Under the pieces are notes generated by a model. That model was given only the letters and a program-made list of their open reading frames with translations, made no database searches and had not been told where the DNA came from. From XYD12-FULL-36-8 sp964613805 (GTDB lineage: Bacteria; Bacteroidota; Ignavibacteria; Ignavibacteriales; Ignavibacteriaceae), in contig CAZTJF010000008.1 in NCBI GenBank assembly GCA_964613805.1, forward strand, positions 1 to 64,000: a DNA stretch of 64,000 nt. The letters run 5' to 3'. This document shows positions 51,053-60,008 of this stretch, one piece after another. Each line of letters opens with the position of its first letter. Position 1 is the stretch's first letter. The translations under genes were made by a program, and so were the position numbers.

Positions 51053-52021
51053 ATGTATGCAATTGAAGTAAATAACATCACAAAATCTTATTCTGCAAAG
51101 AAGAATATAATTACGGCAATTAATGATGTTTCTTTTTCCGTTAATGAAGGAGAACTTTTCGGATTGATAGGACCTGATGGTGCGGGCAAAACATCTATCT
51201 TTAGAATCCTGACAACCGTGCTGCGTGCTGATAAAGGCAACGCTGCAGTTATGGGGCTTGACGTCATGAAAGATTATACAGCAATCAGAAATATTGCTGG
51301 GTATATGCCGGGACGTTTTTCTCTTTATCAGGATTTAACTGTTGAGGAAAATCTAAATTTTTTTGCAACCATTTTTAATACAAGCATCAATGATAATTAT
51401 GATTTAGTTGCTGATATTTATAAACAGCTTGAATCATTTAAAACAAGACGTGCCGGTAAACTCAGCGGTGGAATGAAACAGAAACTTGCGCTGAGCTGTG
51501 CATTAATTCACAAACCGAAAGTCTTGTTCTTAGATGAACCAACAACCGGCGTTGATCCAGTTTCCAGAAAAGAGTTTTGGGAAATGTTGAAGCGCTTGAA
51601 GGCGCAAGGTATTAGCATTCTTGTTTCAACGCCTTATATGGATGAAGCTAATTTGTGTGACAGAATTGCACTTATTCAAACAGGCAAAATTTTGGAAATA
51701 GATACTCCGCAAAATATCGTTAATAGGTTTGATAAAAATCTTTACGCTGTCAAATCAAATAGGATGTTTAATCTTTTAAATGATTTGAGAGATTATTATA
51801 AAACTGACTCTTGTTTTGCGTTTGGTCAATTTCACCATCTTATATTAAATGAAGAGCGTCCTGATTTAAATGAATTAACATCTTATTTAAGAAATCATAC
51901 TGAACTTGAGATAAAACAAATTAAACCGGGAATTGAAGATCGTTTTATACAATTGATGAAAGGCCCATCCCAACCCTTCCCGAAGGGAAGGGCTTTAGGA
52001 AATGAGAAGTTTGATGAATAA
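51053..52021 (+). CDS. ABC exporter ATP-binding protein, first of a pair
   Basis: Walker A is GPDGAGKTS, the signature is LSGGMKQKLAL, and Walker B is VLFLDEPTTGVDPVSRKEFW. These match the N-terminal half of the double ATPase YbhF. The 322 residues end FIQLMK followed by GPSQPFPKGRAL and GNEKFDE, of which the first part is encoded by a palindromic repeat at 51962-51997. The original gene probably ended near LMK. The repeat extends the frame so that it overlaps the next gene by 20 bases. Confidence 0.93.
   Translation: MYAIEVNNITKSYSAKKNIITAINDVSFSVNEGELFGLIGPDGAGKTSIFRILTTVLRADKGNAAVMGLDVMKDYTAIRNIAGYMPGRFSLYQDLTVEENLNFFATIFNTSINDNYDLVADIYKQLESFKTRRAGKLSGGMKQKLALSCALIHKPKVLFLDEPTTGVDPVSRKEFWEMLKRLKAQGISILVSTPYMDEANLCDRIALIQTGKILEIDTPQNIVNRFDKNLYAVKSNRMFNLLNDLRDYYKTDSCFAFGQFHHLILNEERPDLNELTSYLRNHTELEIKQIKPGIEDRFIQLMKGPSQPFPKGRALGNEKFDE
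51962..51997 (-). repeat. Palindromic repeat encoding the C-terminal tail of the ATPase
   Basis: On the minus strand it reads AGCCCTTCCCTTC then GGGAAGGGTTGGGAT and GGGCC. CCCTTCCC and GGGAAGGG form a perfect 8-bp stem with loop GAA. The 15-base core equals that at 38175-38189 in opposite orientation. It is read through as GPSQPFPKGRAL. Confidence 0.75.
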
Positions 52022-52757
52022 TGAAATTGTAATAAACACTGAAAAACTCACAAAAAAGTTTGGTGATTTTATTGCTGCAAATGAAATTACTTTTGAAGTT
52101 TATAAAGGTGAGATATTTGGTTTTCTCGGTGCCAATGGCGCCGGCAAAACAACTGCGATGAAAATGTTAATTGGAATTTCAAAACCAAGCAGCGGCTATG
52201 CAACGATTGCAGGATTTGATGTTTACAAAGAAACCGAAAAGATTAAAAAAAGTATTGGTTATATGAGTCAGAAGTTTTCTTTGTATGAAGATTTAACCGT
52301 TAATGAAAATATTCAATTGTTTGCAGGCATATATGGATTATCAGATCAAGAGATTGAATTAAAACGAAGAATACTGATTGAAAAATTAAACTTACAAAAT
52401 GAAGCTGATAAATTAGTTGGTTCTCTTCCGCTGGGCTGGAAACAGAAACTTGCATTTAGCATTGCGATCTTTCACACTCCCAAAATTGTTTTCTTAGATG
52501 AACCTACAGGTGGAGTTGATCCTATTACTAGAAGACAGTTTTGGGATATGATTTACGAGGCCTCGCATAACGGTATAACAGTTTTTGTAACCACACATTA
52601 TATGGATGAAGCTGAATATTGTGATCGCGTTTCTATTATGGTTGATGGAGTTATAAGAGCACTTAATTCACCCGAAGGACTAAAAAAACAATTCAATGCA
52701 CACTCGATGGACGAAGTGTTTATTATGCTTGCACGTAATGCAAAACGAGGGGAATAA
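52002..52757 (+). CDS. ABC exporter ATP-binding protein, second of a pair
   Basis: Walker A is GANGAGKTT and Walker B is IVFLDEPTGGVDPITRRQFW, but the signature is LPLGWKQKLAF in place of LSGGxxQ. The same change is found in the C-terminal half of YbhF, so the pair corresponds to YbhF split into two genes. One of the two ATP sites is then likely weaker. Starts at 52002 and 52014 are both possible; the latter fits the family better. It overlaps the first ATPase. Confidence 0.93.
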   Translation: MRSLMNNEIVINTEKLTKKFGDFIAANEITFEVYKGEIFGFLGANGAGKTTAMKMLIGISKPSSGYATIAGFDVYKETEKIKKSIGYMSQKFSLYEDLTVNENIQLFAGIYGLSDQEIELKRRILIEKLNLQNEADKLVGSLPLGWKQKLAFSIAIFHTPKIVFLDEPTGGVDPITRRQFWDMIYEASHNGITVFVTTHYMDEAEYCDRVSIMVDGVIRALNSPEGLKKQFNAHSMDEVFIMLARNAKRGE

Positions 52758-52763
52758 TTATTG

Positions 52764-53867
52764 ATGAAACAATTAATTACATTTATTAAAAAAGAGTTTC
52801 ATCATATACTTCGTGATACTCGCTCCATGCTGGTATTAATTGGGTTGCCAATTGTTCAGCTGCTTATATTCGGGTTTGCAATTACAACTGAAGTCCGCAA
52901 TGCAAATATTGCTATACTCGATGAATCTAAAGACGAGGTTACACAAGACATCATAACAAAAATTGAAAGCTCACAGTATTTTAATATTGACAGAACAATT
53001 TCAACCGGGGATCAAATTGAAAAAACATTTAAATCCGGCAAAATAAAACTGGCAATTGTATTTCAACAAAACTTTCAAAATGAATTATCACATTCAAACA
53101 AAGCACAAATTCAAATCATTGCAGATGCAACCGATCCGAACCAGGCAACAACTCTTACGAATTACCTTAGTTCAATTGTAATGGATTATCAAAATGAAAT
53201 GAATCAACAGAATAAATTACCTTACACTATTATAACAGAAATGCGCATGTTGTACAATCCACAGTTAAAAGGTGCTTATACTTCTGTTCCAGGTGTAATG
53301 GGAATGATTTTGCTGCTTATCTCCGCAATGATGACTTCAATTGCAATCGTACGAGAAAAAGAGCTTGGTACTATGGAGATACTTCTTGTTTCACCGATGA
53401 GGCCATGGCTTGTTGTTATAAGTAAAGTGGTTCCATACTTCATCATATCATTAATTAATGTTGCAACGATTTTAATATTAAGTGTGTTGATCCTTGGGCT
53501 TCCAATAGAGGGAAGTTTGTTTTTGCTGATTGGTTCAACAATTATTTATATCTTTTGTGCACTTTCACTTGGCATACTCATTTCAACAATTACAGAAACG
53601 CAGCAAGCAGCAATGTTAATATCGCTTCTTGGTTTAATGCTTCCTGTAGTGATGTTAAGCGGTTATGCATTTCCTATCGCAAACATGCCAACTATTTTGC
53701 AAATACTATCCAACTTTGTTCCTGCAAAGTGGTATATAATTATTGTAAAAGGTGTAATGATAAAAGGAATTGGTTTTGAACAAATATGGAATGAGTTATT
53801 AATTATATTAGCAATGACTGGAACATTTTTAATAATCAGTATAAAAAGATTTAAGATCAGGTTATAA
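52764..53867 (+). CDS. ABC-2 type permease, first of a pair
   Basis: The 367-residue protein has one N-terminal helix, a large periplasmic loop (about 45-170), and five helices at the C-terminal side, the ABC-2 membrane plan. The helix motif SAMMTSIAIVREKELGTMEILLVSPMRP is the family signature. It is similar to YbhS/YbhR. The ATG at 52764 is preferred to the TTG just before. It shares one base with the next permease gene and would form a heterodimer with its product. Confidence 0.93.
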   Translation: MKQLITFIKKEFHHILRDTRSMLVLIGLPIVQLLIFGFAITTEVRNANIAILDESKDEVTQDIITKIESSQYFNIDRTISTGDQIEKTFKSGKIKLAIVFQQNFQNELSHSNKAQIQIIADATDPNQATTLTNYLSSIVMDYQNEMNQQNKLPYTIITEMRMLYNPQLKGAYTSVPGVMGMILLLISAMMTSIAIVREKELGTMEILLVSPMRPWLVVISKVVPYFIISLINVATILILSVLILGLPIEGSLFLLIGSTIIYIFCALSLGILISTITETQQAAMLISLLGLMLPVVMLSGYAFPIANMPTILQILSNFVPAKWYIIIVKGVMIKGIGFEQIWNELLIILAMTGTFLIISIKRFKIRL

Positions 53868-54985
53868 TGAGGACGCTAATATTTCTATTAAGAAAAGAGT
53901 TTCTGCAAATTTTTCGTGACAAACTTATATTACGAATGATTTTTGCGTTACCGGTAATTCAACTTATACTTCTTCCTTATGCTGCAACTTATGAAATGAA
54001 GAATATTACACTTAGCGTTGTTGATCATGATCATTCAGAATATTCAAGAACTTTGATTGATAAGCTGACTGCCTCCGGATATTTTCAACTTGTAGATTAT
54101 TCCAAAACATATAATGATGCATTAGATCAGGTTGAAAAAGATAATGCAAATTTGATAGTTGAAATTCCAACAGGTTTCGAGCGCGATTTGATTAGAGAAA
54201 ATGAAACTATGGTTTTGTTTGCTGCTAACGCTATCAGCGGACAAACAGCCGGACTTGCAGTTGCTTATGCTAATACAATATTAAGAGACTTTAACAATGA
54301 TGTTCGCACTAAGTGGATTCAGCAACCGCGATTAAATGCCATTCCTGTTATTGAAATTACAAGTTCTACTTGGTTTAATACTCAAATGGATTATAAATAT
54401 TTTATAGTGCCGGGCATATTAGCTTTACTTGTTACTTTGGTAGGATTTCTAATGTCATCACTAAACATTGTAAAAGAAAAAGAGGTTGGTACAATTGAGC
54501 AGCTTAATGTTTCACCAATAAAAAAATATCAATTCATTTTAAGTAAGCTAATTCCATTTTGGATTCTTGGCTTAATTGTTTTGACTATAGGTTTTATTAT
54601 CAGTTTTATTATTTACGGAATATATCCAGAAGGAAGTTTCTTGGTCGGATTTCTTTTTGCTGGAATATATTTGATTGCACTGCTCGGATTTGGTTTACTT
54701 ACATCCATATATGCCGATACACAACAGCAAGCAATGTTTATATCATACTTTTTTATGCTGATATTTATTTTGCTCGGGGGATTATTTGCACCGATTGAAA
54801 ACATGCCGGATTGGGCACAATACTTAACTTATATTAATCCAGTTCGTTATTTGATTGAAGCAATGAGAATGCTTGTATTAAAAGGCAACAGTTTTTGGGA
54901 TTTACGCCATCATTTTTTAATTGTCACAGGATTTGCAATTGTGTTTAATGGATTAGCGATTTGGAGATATAAGAAAACAAATTAA
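53867..54985 (+). CDS. ABC-2 type permease, second of a pair
   Basis: The 372-residue protein has the same plan as the first permease: N-terminal helix, periplasmic domain, and MSSLNIVKEKEVGTIEQLNVSPIKKYQF before the last helices. The ATG overlaps the previous stop by one base. It closes the TetR-TolC-HlyD-ABC-ABC-permease-permease operon, a complete tripartite ABC exporter of the YbhFSR type. Substrates of relatives include antibiotics and cations; here it is unknown. Confidence 0.93.
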   Translation: MRTLIFLLRKEFLQIFRDKLILRMIFALPVIQLILLPYAATYEMKNITLSVVDHDHSEYSRTLIDKLTASGYFQLVDYSKTYNDALDQVEKDNANLIVEIPTGFERDLIRENETMVLFAANAISGQTAGLAVAYANTILRDFNNDVRTKWIQQPRLNAIPVIEITSSTWFNTQMDYKYFIVPGILALLVTLVGFLMSSLNIVKEKEVGTIEQLNVSPIKKYQFILSKLIPFWILGLIVLTIGFIISFIIYGIYPEGSFLVGFLFAGIYLIALLGFGLLTSIYADTQQQAMFISYFFMLIFILLGGLFAPIENMPDWAQYLTYINPVRYLIEAMRMLVLKGNSFWDLRHHFLIVTGFAIVFNGLAIWRYKKTN

Positions 54986-55240
54986 TCATTTACGTATAAA
55001 CAAAAAAAATAAGTACTAGAAAATTGAAAAGCGGGCGATGAAAACTATAAGCAAAAAAAACTGGTAAAATAAGCTGTAAACATTTAAATACCATTATTCC
55101 AAATAGAAAAATATAAAGCTGTAAAATTTTTGTTTTTAACTCAAACAGATTCCAAAAGAGATTGGAATAACATAAAGTCTCTGCCTAAAAATTTTATTAT
55201 CTTTCAACTGAAAATTTAGATTTATCACTCTGGGCTTCAA

Positions 55241-55600
55241 ATGAAAAAGAATACAACTGAAACACACAAATATCGTTTAGATATGAATGATAGGATTTTG
55301 AATTCAGGATTTCGAGATTTCAATAAATTCTTCACCCTGGATAACAAGGCATATATCGCCGGTGCTTTACCTGCGAAGATGAAAGAGTTAATGGGGTTGG
55401 TAGGCTCAATGGTATTAAGGTGTAATGATTGCATTTTTTATCATATTGATCGTTCAATTGCCGAAGGAGCTACCAAAGCAGAGTTAATGGAAAGTTTTTA
55501 CATTGCTTTAATAGTTGGAGGTTCCATTGTGATACCGCACCTTCGATATGCTTTCGAAGTAATGGAAGAAATTATTTCGGAAAAGGAAACTGAAAAGTGA
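55241..55600 (+). CDS. Carboxymuconolactone decarboxylase (AhpD-like) family protein
   Basis: This 119-residue protein has the CMD/AhpD core with the redox motif CNDCIFYH (CxxCxxxH) and the following GATKAELMESFYIALIVGGS. Cysteine pairs of this kind reduce partners or peroxides in AhpD; CMD proteins without known substrates are common. The ATG follows a 255-base gap in which nothing was recognised. It overlaps the amidohydrolase by one base, so the pair is coupled. Confidence 0.88.
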   Translation: MKKNTTETHKYRLDMNDRILNSGFRDFNKFFTLDNKAYIAGALPAKMKELMGLVGSMVLRCNDCIFYHIDRSIAEGATKAELMESFYIALIVGGSIVIPHLRYAFEVMEEIISEKETEK

Positions 55601-56940
55601 TGTCGAATATTTTACTAATTCCCAAAAGAATAGTTACGGTTGATAGTGAGCGCAGAATTTTAAATAAACATTATATTGAGATATTAGATGATAAGATTAA
55701 GTCTATAAATAAAATATCCGCTGAGAAAATAAAATCGTTTAAGGGAGAAATTATTCATGCGGAAGATCTTACGCTCATTCCCGGTTTTATTCAAACTCAT
55801 GTTCATCTATGTCAAACACTTTTTAGAGGAATGGCTGATGATTTGGAACTGCTCGACTGGCTTCAGCTTAAAATTTTTCCTTATGAGAATGCACACGATA
55901 AAAAATCTCTGGCGGCTTCAGTAAAGTTAGGAATAAACGAACTCACATTGGGTGGAACAACAACGATCCTCGATATGGGAACACTGCATAATCAAGAGGT
56001 AATTTTTGATGAATTAATTGCTTCGGGAATGCGTGCAATTGCCGGTAAATGTATGATTGATATGAATGATTTATTTCCGAGGTTCAAATCAAGCACAAAT
56101 GATGAATTAAAAGAAACTTATTTATTATCAAAGGCATTTCACAATGAAGCAAATGGACGAATAAAATACGGATTTGCTCCACGGTTTGTACTTTCTTCAT
56201 CAGCAAAGCTTATGCAGGAAGTCAAAGAAATGATGAAAGAATTTTCTGGAAGTATTTTTCATACCCATTCATCTGAAAACACTGATGAGATAAAAGAGGT
56301 CAGAAAAAAATTTAAGAAAAATAATATCGAGTATTTCAATTCATTAAACTTGCTTGACAAAAATTCTGTGTTAGCACATTGTGTTCATGTTGATGGTGAA
56401 GAAATAAATCTACTTAAGAAAAAAAATGTAAGAGTTGCACATTGTCCATCATCTAATTTGAAATTGGGTTCAGGCATTGCACCTATTCCACTTTTCTTAA
56501 AGAAAGGAATCTCGGTTTCCCTTGGAGTAGATGGTGCACCTTGCAATAATAACCTAAGTATCTTCAAGGAAATGCGGCTTGCTTCGCTCATTCAAAAACC
56601 TAAGTTTGGTGCAACTGCAATGAATGCAGAAACAGTTTTTAGGTTAGCCACAATTGAAGGAGCTAAAGCATTACATTTAGACAATGAAATTGGAAGTATT
56701 GAAGTCGGTAAAAAAGCTGATCTTGTTTTTATTAATCTTGATGGAACAGCCCAATCAGTCTATGATGAGGATGAAAATGTTTATTCGAGATTAGTTTATT
56801 CCTCATTGGAAAATGATGTAAAGCACGTAATGATTAATGGTAAATGGGTTGTGAAAAACGGAGAATCTAGGACTTATGACCAATCTGAAATTATATCCAA
56901 AGCAAAAGTCGAATTGAAAAAGTTACTAAGAAGAGTATGA
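55600..56940 (+). CDS. Amidohydrolase, deaminase-like (SAH/MTA deaminase or TrzA group)
   Basis: The 446-residue protein has the HxH metal motif in THVHLCQTLFRGMADD, the motif HTHSSEN, His in SVLAHCVHVD, and the aspartate in SLGVDGAPCNNN. These mark the zinc-dependent TIM-barrel amidohydrolases such as MtaD, 5'-deoxyadenosine/SAH deaminase and atrazine-type hydrolases. A nucleoside deaminase is the most likely natural role. The ATG at 55600 overlaps the CMD stop; rdgB begins 12 bases after its end. Confidence 0.88.
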   Translation: MSNILLIPKRIVTVDSERRILNKHYIEILDDKIKSINKISAEKIKSFKGEIIHAEDLTLIPGFIQTHVHLCQTLFRGMADDLELLDWLQLKIFPYENAHDKKSLAASVKLGINELTLGGTTTILDMGTLHNQEVIFDELIASGMRAIAGKCMIDMNDLFPRFKSSTNDELKETYLLSKAFHNEANGRIKYGFAPRFVLSSSAKLMQEVKEMMKEFSGSIFHTHSSENTDEIKEVRKKFKKNNIEYFNSLNLLDKNSVLAHCVHVDGEEINLLKKKNVRVAHCPSSNLKLGSGIAPIPLFLKKGISVSLGVDGAPCNNNLSIFKEMRLASLIQKPKFGATAMNAETVFRLATIEGAKALHLDNEIGSIEVGKKADLVFINLDGTAQSVYDEDENVYSRLVYSSLENDVKHVMINGKWVVKNGESRTYDQSEIISKAKVELKKLLRRV

Positions 56941-56952
56941 GTTAGAAAACTC

Positions 56953-57543
56953 ATGAAACGTAAAATAATTTGCGCAACCCAAAATACTGGCAAGTTGAAG
57001 GAAGTTAGCCAAATCTTAGGTGACAAATATTTTGAATTGCTTTCACTAAATGATTTTAATAATGTTGGTGAGATTGTTGAAGATGGTAATTCCTTTGAGG
57101 AGAATGCGATAAAAAAAGCAAAATATGTTTTTGAAGAATATGGATTGCCTGTAATAGCAGATGACTCAGGTTTAGTGGTTGAGCAATTGAATGGTGAGCC
57201 GGGCATCTATTCAGCAAGATATGCTAGTGAAAATGCTACCGATGAAGAAAATAATTTGAAGTTGATCACAAATTTAAAGGAATTGCCTCAGCCGCACATA
57301 GCAAAATTCGTTTGCGTTGCGGTTTACTATGATGAGTATAAAACATTGACTGCAACTGGTGAAATAATTGGCAGAATTCTTCTTGAACCAAGAGGCAGCA
57401 ATGGTTTTGGTTATGATCCATTGTTTCTACCGGATGGTTACAATCAGACAACTGCGGAACTTGATCTGAATGAAAAAAATAAAATTAGCCATCGAGCTAA
57501 AGCTTTTAAATCATTATTAAAAATGATTGAGAAAGGAGAATAA
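56953..57543 (+). CDS. rdgB: XTP/dITP pyrophosphatase (RdgB/HAM1)
   Basis: The 196-residue protein has the family motifs IICATQNTGKLKEV, GNSFEENAIKKAK, VIADDSGLVVEQLNGEPGIYSARYA, and GSNGFGYDPLF, ending with SHRAKAF. It hydrolyses xanthine and inosine triphosphates, preventing base-analogue incorporation. It lies after a possible nucleoside deaminase gene, so both may manage purines. The start ATG at 56953 agrees with the family. Confidence 0.96.
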   Translation: MKRKIICATQNTGKLKEVSQILGDKYFELLSLNDFNNVGEIVEDGNSFEENAIKKAKYVFEEYGLPVIADDSGLVVEQLNGEPGIYSARYASENATDEENNLKLITNLKELPQPHIAKFVCVAVYYDEYKTLTATGEIIGRILLEPRGSNGFGYDPLFLPDGYNQTTAELDLNEKNKISHRAKAFKSLLKMIEKGE

Positions 57544-57544
57544 A

Positions 57545-58336
57545 ATGAAAAGAGCAATTCTAGTAAGTGCCATTACGGCTTTTCTATTCATCGGTCATAT
57601 TGGCTGCAAGAAAGAATCAGATAGTTTAACAGGACCAACACCAACAGAAAATTATTTTCCAAGTAATGAAGGTACAAACTATAAATTTTACTACAGCCGA
57701 ACAGATTCCCTAAACAGTTTACTTGAAGGGACTAGATCTACAAGATATACGGGATCAAAAGTAATCTTAAGCACAATATACAAAAATCAGATAGATTCTT
57801 TTTTAGTCGCATCAGCTCTTGAAGTTGATACTGCCCATTTTAGAGATACTACCTCAGGATCTTATTATTTTATTGATACCAGCGGATTTGCAGCATCCAT
57901 CGAGGATTCAACGCTTCTTCAATTTCTTCCATTCATAACGATTGATAATGAAATGCTTGCTTACAGTTTTCCATTACAGACAGGAAAATTTTGGACCGTA
58001 TTTAAAATGAATTTAGTCTATCCCGGTTTACCCATTACAACTTTAGTTGATGTTTCTGCAACGGTAATTGGAAAAGATACTATTTCATTAAATCTTCTTA
58101 GCGGTCAAGTAAACAAGGATGCGATGAAAATAAAATACACTTTAACACTCAGGAAAAATCCGTTATCTCAAGCCACTCAAACATTTACTGCTGATGCATG
58201 GTTAATTGTTGATGTTGGTCCTGCCAAGTGGAGTGGAAGCGGAACTATTATTAATGCATTTACAGGTTTGGGAATTGATTTTGGTGATACTACTACTGTG
58301 GTCAATCAGAGTTTAATTGATTATGAAATAAAGTAA
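57545..58336 (+). CDS. Lipoprotein of unknown function
   Basis: The ATG at 57545, one base after the rdgB stop, gives a short signal peptide ending in a cysteine (FIGHIGCKKES, Cys near residue 21); the lipobox is loose at -3. The mature 240-odd residues are beta-rich, beginning NYFPSNEGTNYKFYYSR, and end in a strand (NQSLIDYEIK). No family is recognised. It is likely anchored in the outer membrane and is translated with rdgB. It converges on ubiE with six bases between stops. Confidence 0.7.
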   Translation: MKRAILVSAITAFLFIGHIGCKKESDSLTGPTPTENYFPSNEGTNYKFYYSRTDSLNSLLEGTRSTRYTGSKVILSTIYKNQIDSFLVASALEVDTAHFRDTTSGSYYFIDTSGFAASIEDSTLLQFLPFITIDNEMLAYSFPLQTGKFWTVFKMNLVYPGLPITTLVDVSATVIGKDTISLNLLSGQVNKDAMKIKYTLTLRKNPLSQATQTFTADAWLIVDVGPAKWSGSGTIINAFTGLGIDFGDTTTVVNQSLIDYEIK

Positions 58337-58342
58337 GTGGAT

Positions 58343-59026
58343 TTACTTTGTAGCAATCACAACTTGCACAATTCCTAAAGTTAGACTGTAAATCTCGACT
58401 TTCTTAAATCCAATAGATTTAAGCTGTTGAGGCATATTCACTTTTTCGTCAAACTCTTCAACTGAATCGGGTAAATATTGGTAGGCACTTTTATTACCGG
58501 AAATTATTCCTCCGACAAGAGGCAATATTTTTTTGAAATAGAATTTATAAGTGAATCTGACAATTGGATTTGCAGGAAGTCGAAATTCTAAAATGGTCAC
58601 TTTACCATCAACTTTTAAGATTTCATGGAAAGATTGAAATCCCTTTTTTACATCGTAGAAATTTCTCACTCCGAACGCCACTGTAATATTTGTGAATGAG
58701 CAGCTTTTAAAAGGAATTTGTTCGGCAACAGTTTGAACAGTTCTTCCCCTTATCCAATCACTTTTCTTTGAGAATATTCTAAGCATATTGTGAGAAAAAT
58801 CAGCACCAAAAATGTTTCTTACACCCATTTTGTAGGCATACATTGCAAAATCACCTGTACCGCATGCTACATCAAGAAGTATTGATTGATCATTAAGCTG
58901 TGAGAGCTTCAGTGCTTTTTTTCTCCAGCGGTAATCAATTCCAAAGCTGAGCAAATGATTGAGCAAGTCATATCGAAATGCAATGTTGTCAAATATTTTC
59001 TTGACATTATTTTTCTTATTGGTCAT
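58343..59026 (-). CDS. ubiE: Demethylmenaquinone methyltransferase
   Basis: The 227-residue class I methyltransferase has the UbiE/MenG pattern: FDNIAFRYDLLNHLLSFGIDYRWRKKAL, ILDVACGTGDFA, GADFSHNMLRIF, FTNITVAFGVRNFYDVKKGFQ and LEFRLPANPIVRFTYKFYFKKILPLVGGIISGNKSAYQYLPDSV. It adds the ring methyl group of menaquinone (menG-type use is likely, as no ubiquinone genes are seen). It is followed in reverse direction by PAP2 and rsmA genes. Confidence 0.95.
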   Translation of the reverse strand: MTNKKNNVKKIFDNIAFRYDLLNHLLSFGIDYRWRKKALKLSQLNDQSILLDVACGTGDFAMYAYKMGVRNIFGADFSHNMLRIFSKKSDWIRGRTVQTVAEQIPFKSCSFTNITVAFGVRNFYDVKKGFQSFHEILKVDGKVTILEFRLPANPIVRFTYKFYFKKILPLVGGIISGNKSAYQYLPDSVEEFDEKVNMPQQLKSIGFKKVEIYSLTLGIVQVVIATK

Positions 59027-59047
59027 AAATGGAATGGTCTCATTAAA

Positions 59048-59989
59048 TCAGAGATTGATTTCATGTTTGCGGGTTAATTTACTCCACCAATTAAAAATTT
59101 TTGGTGCTGTAAAAACGCAAATGAGCATGAACGCTAACCCCCCAATTAAATCAATTACATAATGATAACGAAGATATACAGTTGCAAAAATGAGGAGAAT
59201 ACCAACTGGAATAAGAAAAAATCGTGATCGGCTTTTTAGTTTTATTGAGAGAAAAATAACAACAAGAGTTATCATTGTGTGCCCGCTTGGAAAAACATCT
59301 CGTTGAACAATGCTTTCTGGATTCGGTGTACCCGGCGGAATTGATTCAACTGTATTGGTAAAATCGCGTAAATAATTAGTAACTAAAATTCCAGGCAATT
59401 CAATATTTTCATTCTGAAATTCATGAAGAGTGAACCTCGGACCAATGGCGGGCAGAGCAAAATAACCGATGTATGAAAGGAAAAATCCGAAGATAATTGT
59501 GAAAATTGCAAAGTCAGCTTCCACAAGTTTTCTTTTCCTTAGAAGTGCAATTGCAAGAATTATCGGGAGAAAATAAAACATGCCATAAATAATTTGCAAC
59601 ACTTCTGTCAGAATAGGATGAGAAAACTGGAAAAGAAAAACAGTTGGATCGCATCCCAAAATCCATCTATCAATATTAATGAGAAGTTGATCGTAGTCAT
59701 TAGGTCTAAGTGCTCTTACTAAGAAATAAATTTCTTTGAAAGTTAAAAGAACTATTGGGATAAGGTAAAGGTAATGGATAATTCGCAATATTTTATAACG
59801 ATATGACTCAGCAGTATATGCAAGAATAAAAACGATAATTATTATGAGCACATTCAGAACGATAAATGTTTGCCAATTTTCAATTTGATTGCGGAATAAA
59901 AGATTAAGAATAATTAAAAAAATGTAAAAGGATATTACGATAAAGTCGTACGCCTTTAATTTTTTTATTACTTGAAAGATTCTAAGCAT
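59048..59989 (-). CDS. PAP2 family membrane phosphatase
   Basis: The 313-residue protein has about six to eight membrane helices and the PAP2 signature: FPSGHTMITLVV (histidine of motif 2) and RYHYVIDLIGG (motif 3), near the C-terminus. This is the PAP2_3/inositol-phosphorylceramide-synthase-like layout, with a longer N-terminus than simple PAP2. Possible substrates are lipid phosphates such as undecaprenyl pyrophosphate or phosphatidate. The order rsmA-PAP2-ubiE runs leftward with small gaps. Confidence 0.85.
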   Translation of the reverse strand: MLRIFQVIKKLKAYDFIVISFYIFLIILNLLFRNQIENWQTFIVLNVLIIIIVFILAYTAESYRYKILRIIHYLYLIPIVLLTFKEIYFLVRALRPNDYDQLLINIDRWILGCDPTVFLFQFSHPILTEVLQIIYGMFYFLPIILAIALLRKRKLVEADFAIFTIIFGFFLSYIGYFALPAIGPRFTLHEFQNENIELPGILVTNYLRDFTNTVESIPPGTPNPESIVQRDVFPSGHTMITLVVIFLSIKLKSRSRFFLIPVGILLIFATVYLRYHYVIDLIGGLAFMLICVFTAPKIFNWWSKLTRKHEINL

Positions 59990-60008
59990 TAGGTGTAGAA
60001 TTGTTGTG

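Noticed and set aside
54986..55240. Possible small gene or RNA between the permease and the CMD gene
   Set aside because: No coding frame, strong hairpin or convincing promoter is visible in these 255 AT-rich bases.
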